This document shows, piece by piece, positions 34,926 to 37,154 of a stretch of 37,154 nt of DNA. Every line of letters begins with the position of its first letter. Within the stretch, counting starts at the first letter, position 1. The position numbers and the translations under genes are program-made. Origin of the DNA: Zoogloea sp. (GTDB lineage: Bacteria > Pseudomonadota > Gammaproteobacteria > Burkholderiales > Rhodocyclaceae); NCBI RefSeq assembly GCF_028689785.1, contig NZ_JAQVCN010000048.1, forward strand, positions 1-37,154, written 5' to 3'. Below the pieces are notes generated by a model. It was not told the DNA's origin and made no database searches. It saw only the letters and a list, made by a program, of their open reading frames with translations.

Positions 34926-35452
34926 CTTCAGCTGACGACAACAATTCCCGCAAGGGCAGCAACCGTTCCACTGCGGCGCAGAGCATGTCGACTGCCGACC
35001 GGGTGCAATATCAGTATGAAATGTCGCTGGCGCAGATGGCATCAGACGTCTATGGGCTGAAGCCTGACCTTTCCGAAAAGGAGCTTTATGAAGCCCTGAA
35101 AAAGGGCAACTCCTTCCCCAACCCCGCCCACTCCGAAGACGACACAGCCCGTATCGGCAACCAACGCTTTACCGACAGCCAGATCACCGATTTCAAGAGC
35201 ACCTATACGGTTGTCGCGGTTTCATCGGAAACCAGCGCGGCGGGTGACTTTGCCGTACTGCTTCAGCGTATCGATGGCGCGGGTTATGTATATGCATTCC
35301 GCAGCACACAACCGGCAAGCCAGCAACACAACGAGCAGAAAATCGGCGCCTATGAGCAGGACTTGGCCAACAATCTGCAGATGTCGACCTATGGCATCGG
35401 CCTCTCTCAACTGGATGGCTTAGACCGGTTTATCACGGCAACCGCCCCCCCC

Positions 35453-35462
35453 TGCTCGATGG
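35453..35462. repeat. Target-site duplication, left copy
   Basis: TGCTCGATGG directly abuts the left end of the ISAs1 element. It matches the right copy at 9 of 10 bases, as expected for the 8-10 bp duplications of this family plus one later mutation. Confidence 0.8.
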
Positions 35463-36780
35463 CAGGGTCTTCGCACTTAATTGTCATGCGCCGGCTTGAT
35501 CCCCAGCATCGCCATCCGGTAGCTGTCGTCCCAGGAGGCGAGCTTGCGTTTCTTGTTGAGGCTGATCTTGCCGAACTGGGCCAGAGTGGCCGTTTCGAGC
35601 TTGAGCAGGTTGAGCACGATCCGCTTCAAGCGCGAGAGGTTTTCGGCCGCATGATCCTTGCGCACCGTGGCGGCATCGTCGCGGAAGTTCACGTCGAGCA
35701 TCCAGTGAACCCCATTTTCTATTCCCCAGTGCGCTCGGACTGCCTTGCCGAAGGCTGCGGCCGTCATCACCCGGGAGCTGATGTAGTAACGGCGCTCGGG
35801 CGCCGACTCCTTGTCGCCGACCTTTCGCAGGGACTCGACCATGCCCAGCATCTTGCAGCCCAGCCAACGCTCGGTATCCACGACATCCTTGTTTTCTGCC
35901 ACCCAGAAACCCTGCCAGACGAAGCGGCCATGGGACTCTTCGGTGAGCTGGGCAGAGTGCCCCGCCTCGTGCAGCGCCTCACGCTGAGCGAGGCCGAAGC
36001 GCTCCTGCAGCGCCACCTGCAGGCCGGGCTGGTTGCCTTTGACGGCCAGCAGGTAGTCGGCCTTCTTCTCCAGGATCTTCGCGGCAATCTCGCTCTGGCA
36101 GCCCATCGCGTCGATGGTGACCAGGTAGCCCTTGATCAGGAGCGCATCGAGCAGCTCCGGGATGGCCGTGATCTCATTGCTCTTGTCGTTCACCTTCTGT
36201 TGTCCCAGCACGAGGCCGCAGTCGGTGGCAAAGGCACTGACCAGATGGATCGGCGAGGTGGCGCCATCGCCCGAACCGCGCACCGTCTTGCCATCGACCG
36301 CCAGGGTGCCACTGGCCACGGCCGGCACGAGCCCGCCCACCCAGCGCCGGAAGGCCTCTTCGAAGGCGCGCGGATCAAGGATGCGGAACACCCGGTTGAA
36401 GGTGTCGTGAGACGGAACGCCGCCTTCGAGCTTCAGGAAACGCTTGAGCCAGGCCGTCTTGTGCTCGGCCCAGAACGCCATCTCTTCGAAACTGTTCATG
36501 TCGCAGAGCACCGCGCAGACGGCGATCGCCAGGATATCCTGCAGGTCATGGCGACACGCATAGCCCGCCCGGCGCGGGTCGTTGATCTCGGCAAGGCAGC
36601 TCATCAAGGGCATCGGCGCGGGCGTTTCCATGATCGTCGTCCAAAAGACGAGAGTAGACGCGATTTGCGCGCCGTCCACAAGGTGCGGCTGCAAGCGTAT
36701 GAACGTGAACGACTTTCAGGCGGCGTGAATGCATTTGGAGTAAGCGGCGCCGCTAATGACAATTAAGTGCGTAGACCCTG
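35463..36780 (-). mobile_element. Complete ISAs1-family insertion sequence, 1318 bp
   Basis: Terminal inverted repeats of 25 nt (35463-35487 and 36756-36780) differ at one position and begin CAGGGTCT at both outer ends. A single transposase gene fills the interior on the minus strand, its stop codon lying inside the left inverted repeat. It is flanked by a 10-bp target duplication with one mismatch. The element looks intact and recent, and it interrupts the lipase-like gene. Confidence 0.93.
35477..36631 (-). CDS. ISAs1-family transposase
   Basis: DDE transposase of 384 aa, the usual ISAs1 length. The N-terminal LMSCLAEINDPRRAGYACRHDLQDILAIAVCAVLCDMNSFEEMAFWAE pattern is the family's DUF4277-like start. 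Catalytic residues are Asp113 (LAVDGKTVRG), Asp174 (VTIDAMGCQ) and Glu305 (HWGIENGVHWMLDVNFRDD). The ATG at 36629-36631 was chosen because it gives the family N-terminus; a TTG at 36692-36694 would add 21 residues. All three catalytic residues and the full frame are kept, so it is probably active. Confidence 0.93.
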   Translation of the reverse strand: METPAPMPLMSCLAEINDPRRAGYACRHDLQDILAIAVCAVLCDMNSFEEMAFWAEHKTAWLKRFLKLEGGVPSHDTFNRVFRILDPRAFEEAFRRWVGGLVPAVASGTLAVDGKTVRGSGDGATSPIHLVSAFATDCGLVLGQQKVNDKSNEITAIPELLDALLIKGYLVTIDAMGCQSEIAAKILEKKADYLLAVKGNQPGLQVALQERFGLAQREALHEAGHSAQLTEESHGRFVWQGFWVAENKDVVDTERWLGCKMLGMVESLRKVGDKESAPERRYYISSRVMTAAAFGKAVRAHWGIENGVHWMLDVNFRDDAATVRKDHAAENLSRLKRIVLNLLKLETATLAQFGKISLNKKRKLASWDDSYRMAMLGIKPAHDN

Positions 36781-36790
36781 TGCTCAATGG
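36781..36790. repeat. Target-site duplication, right copy
   Basis: TGCTCAATGG directly follows the right inverted repeat of the ISAs1 element and differs from the left copy at one base. Confidence 0.8.
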
Positions 36791-37029
36791 CCAGCCCGCG
36801 ACCTGCGCAGGGGGCTCGCTTTCCGGCCAGCAATGCTTGGCCGTCACGGAGTTGGACCCGGCGATCCTCCAGGCAGACAGCCGCCCGAATGTCATAATCA
36901 ACCCCACAGGCATGGCCAGTTTCAACGAGGGCTACTCGGTCGCCGACGCCTTGGCCATCTATCGCCAAGTCCTGGCTGACCCCAACAGCGCAGCAAATCT
37001 ATCCAACACACCCAACCCCGATACATCAG

Positions 37030-37154
37030 CAGGGCAATCGCACCGTTACGTCATAAACCCGAGCACCTCCGCCCGGAACTCATCGGAAGCGGAGGCGAGC
37101 AGGCGCTTGTTCTTTATTCCGGCCTTGACCGTCGAATTGAGCCGTAGGAGATTC
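37030..37154 (-). mobile_element. Left end of a second ISAs1-like element, cut by the window edge
   Basis: From 37030 the sequence CAGGGCAATCGCACC and the following GTCAT resemble the left inverted repeat of the element at 35463 (CAGGGTCTTCGCAC, then GTCAT). A transposase stop codon lies at 37046-37048, 16 nt in, the same layout as in the first IS. Similarity to the paralogous remnant at 33175 stops just before this point. The other end is outside the window. Confidence 0.65.
37046..37153 (-). CDS. Transposase C-terminus, partial (ISAs1-like)
   Basis: The minus strand encodes a 35-residue C-terminal end, NLLRLNSTVKAGIKNKRLL then ASASDEFRAEVLGFMT and TAA. The NLLRL...KAGIKNKRL pattern resembles the tail of ISAs1-type transposases (compare NLLKLE...LNKKRKLASWDDSYRMAML in the complete copy). 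The sequence differs enough from the first IS to be a different element of the same family. The rest of the gene lies beyond 37154. Confidence 0.6.
   Translation of the reverse strand, partial: NLLRLNSTVKAGIKNKRLLASASDEFRAEVLGFMT

Larger units (their letters stand above)
34922..37029 (+). pseudogene. Lipase-like gene split by an ISAs1 element and cut by a second
   Basis: The 5' part (34922-35462, about 180 codons) reads like the N-terminus of a class-3-lipase-type alpha/beta hydrolase: AQMASDVYGL, then DFAVLLQRIDGAGYVYAFRSTQPA, where related lipases have their AFRGT motif, and QDLANNLQMSTYGIGLSQLDGLDRF. It is interrupted at 35463 by an IS. The continuation after the target duplication (36791-37029) reads GQPATCAGGSLSGQQCLAVTELDPAILQ, then GYSVADALAIYRQVLADPNSAANLSNTPNPDT, until a second IS end at 37030. 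Even with the IS removed the halves are in different frames. A C8 run at 35445-35452 just before the junction is a likely slip site. No GHSLGG nucleophile motif is seen in either part. The lipase assignment is tentative; the gene is dead here as it stands. Confidence 0.6.

Noticed and set aside
34029-35042. Minus-strand 337-codon open frame opposite the lipoprotein gene
   Set aside because: The plus-strand frame has a signal peptide with lipobox and an ATGA junction; the minus frame has no such features.
1-37154. CRISPR array, tRNA or rRNA genes
   Set aside because: No regularly spaced direct repeats, cloverleaf-like sequences or rRNA signatures were found on either strand.

Overview
The window is high-GC DNA with densely packed operons. 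Gene content suggests a betaproteobacterium, probably of the Rhodocyclales type (Azoarcus/Thauera/Aromatoleum relatives): the rpsF-priB-rpsR-rplI-dnaB order, a complete leucine/isovalerate (liu) operon, and a homoprotocatechuate (hpa) meta-cleavage operon fed by a TRAP transporter. The taxonomic call is inference; no rRNA or tRNA gene is present to test it.

Layout. (1) 1-3250, minus strand: rpsF, priB, rpsR and rplI (ribosome and replication restart), a strong terminator, then dnaB. (2) 3258-11631, minus: liuA-liuB-liuC-liuD-acyl-CoA ligase-liuE, the route from isovaleryl-CoA to acetyl-CoA plus acetoacetate. A divergent AraC-type regulator (11786-12874, plus) is the obvious candidate controller. 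A double-palindrome REP-like element lies between liuC and liuD. (3) 13015-21000: a mixed block with an exported subtilisin-like protease, a large hybrid sensor kinase, a DUF924 protein, an SRPBCC/AHSA1 protein and an MFS exporter. (4) 21117-32729, minus: one long apparent operon, TRAP P-Q-M, hpaG1, hpaG2, hpaE, hpaD, hpaF, hpaH, hpaI, a gabD-like dehydrogenase and a Bcr/CflA-type transporter. Together these genes would import an aromatic acid, cleave homoprotocatechuate and carry it to pyruvate and succinate. A sigma70-like promoter with two related 16-bp palindromes sits just upstream. A 122-nt palindromic repeat is lodged between hpaE and hpaD. (5) 32820-37154, plus: a decayed accessory island. 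It holds a frameshifted gene remnant, an intact lipoprotein gene, and a lipase-like gene cut by a complete 1318-bp ISAs1-family element with a near-perfect 10-bp target duplication. A second ISAs1-like element begins at 37030 and runs off the window.

The least explained part is the last island. The remnant at about 32892-33337 and the 3' part of the IS-interrupted gene are clearly related in sequence. They flank a lipoprotein gene that overlaps the lipase-like gene by ATGA. This resembles a duplicated, partly dead effector/immunity-type cassette, but that functional reading is inference. The twin operators of the hpa promoter and the two palindromic elements placed inside operons are the other structures worth checking.
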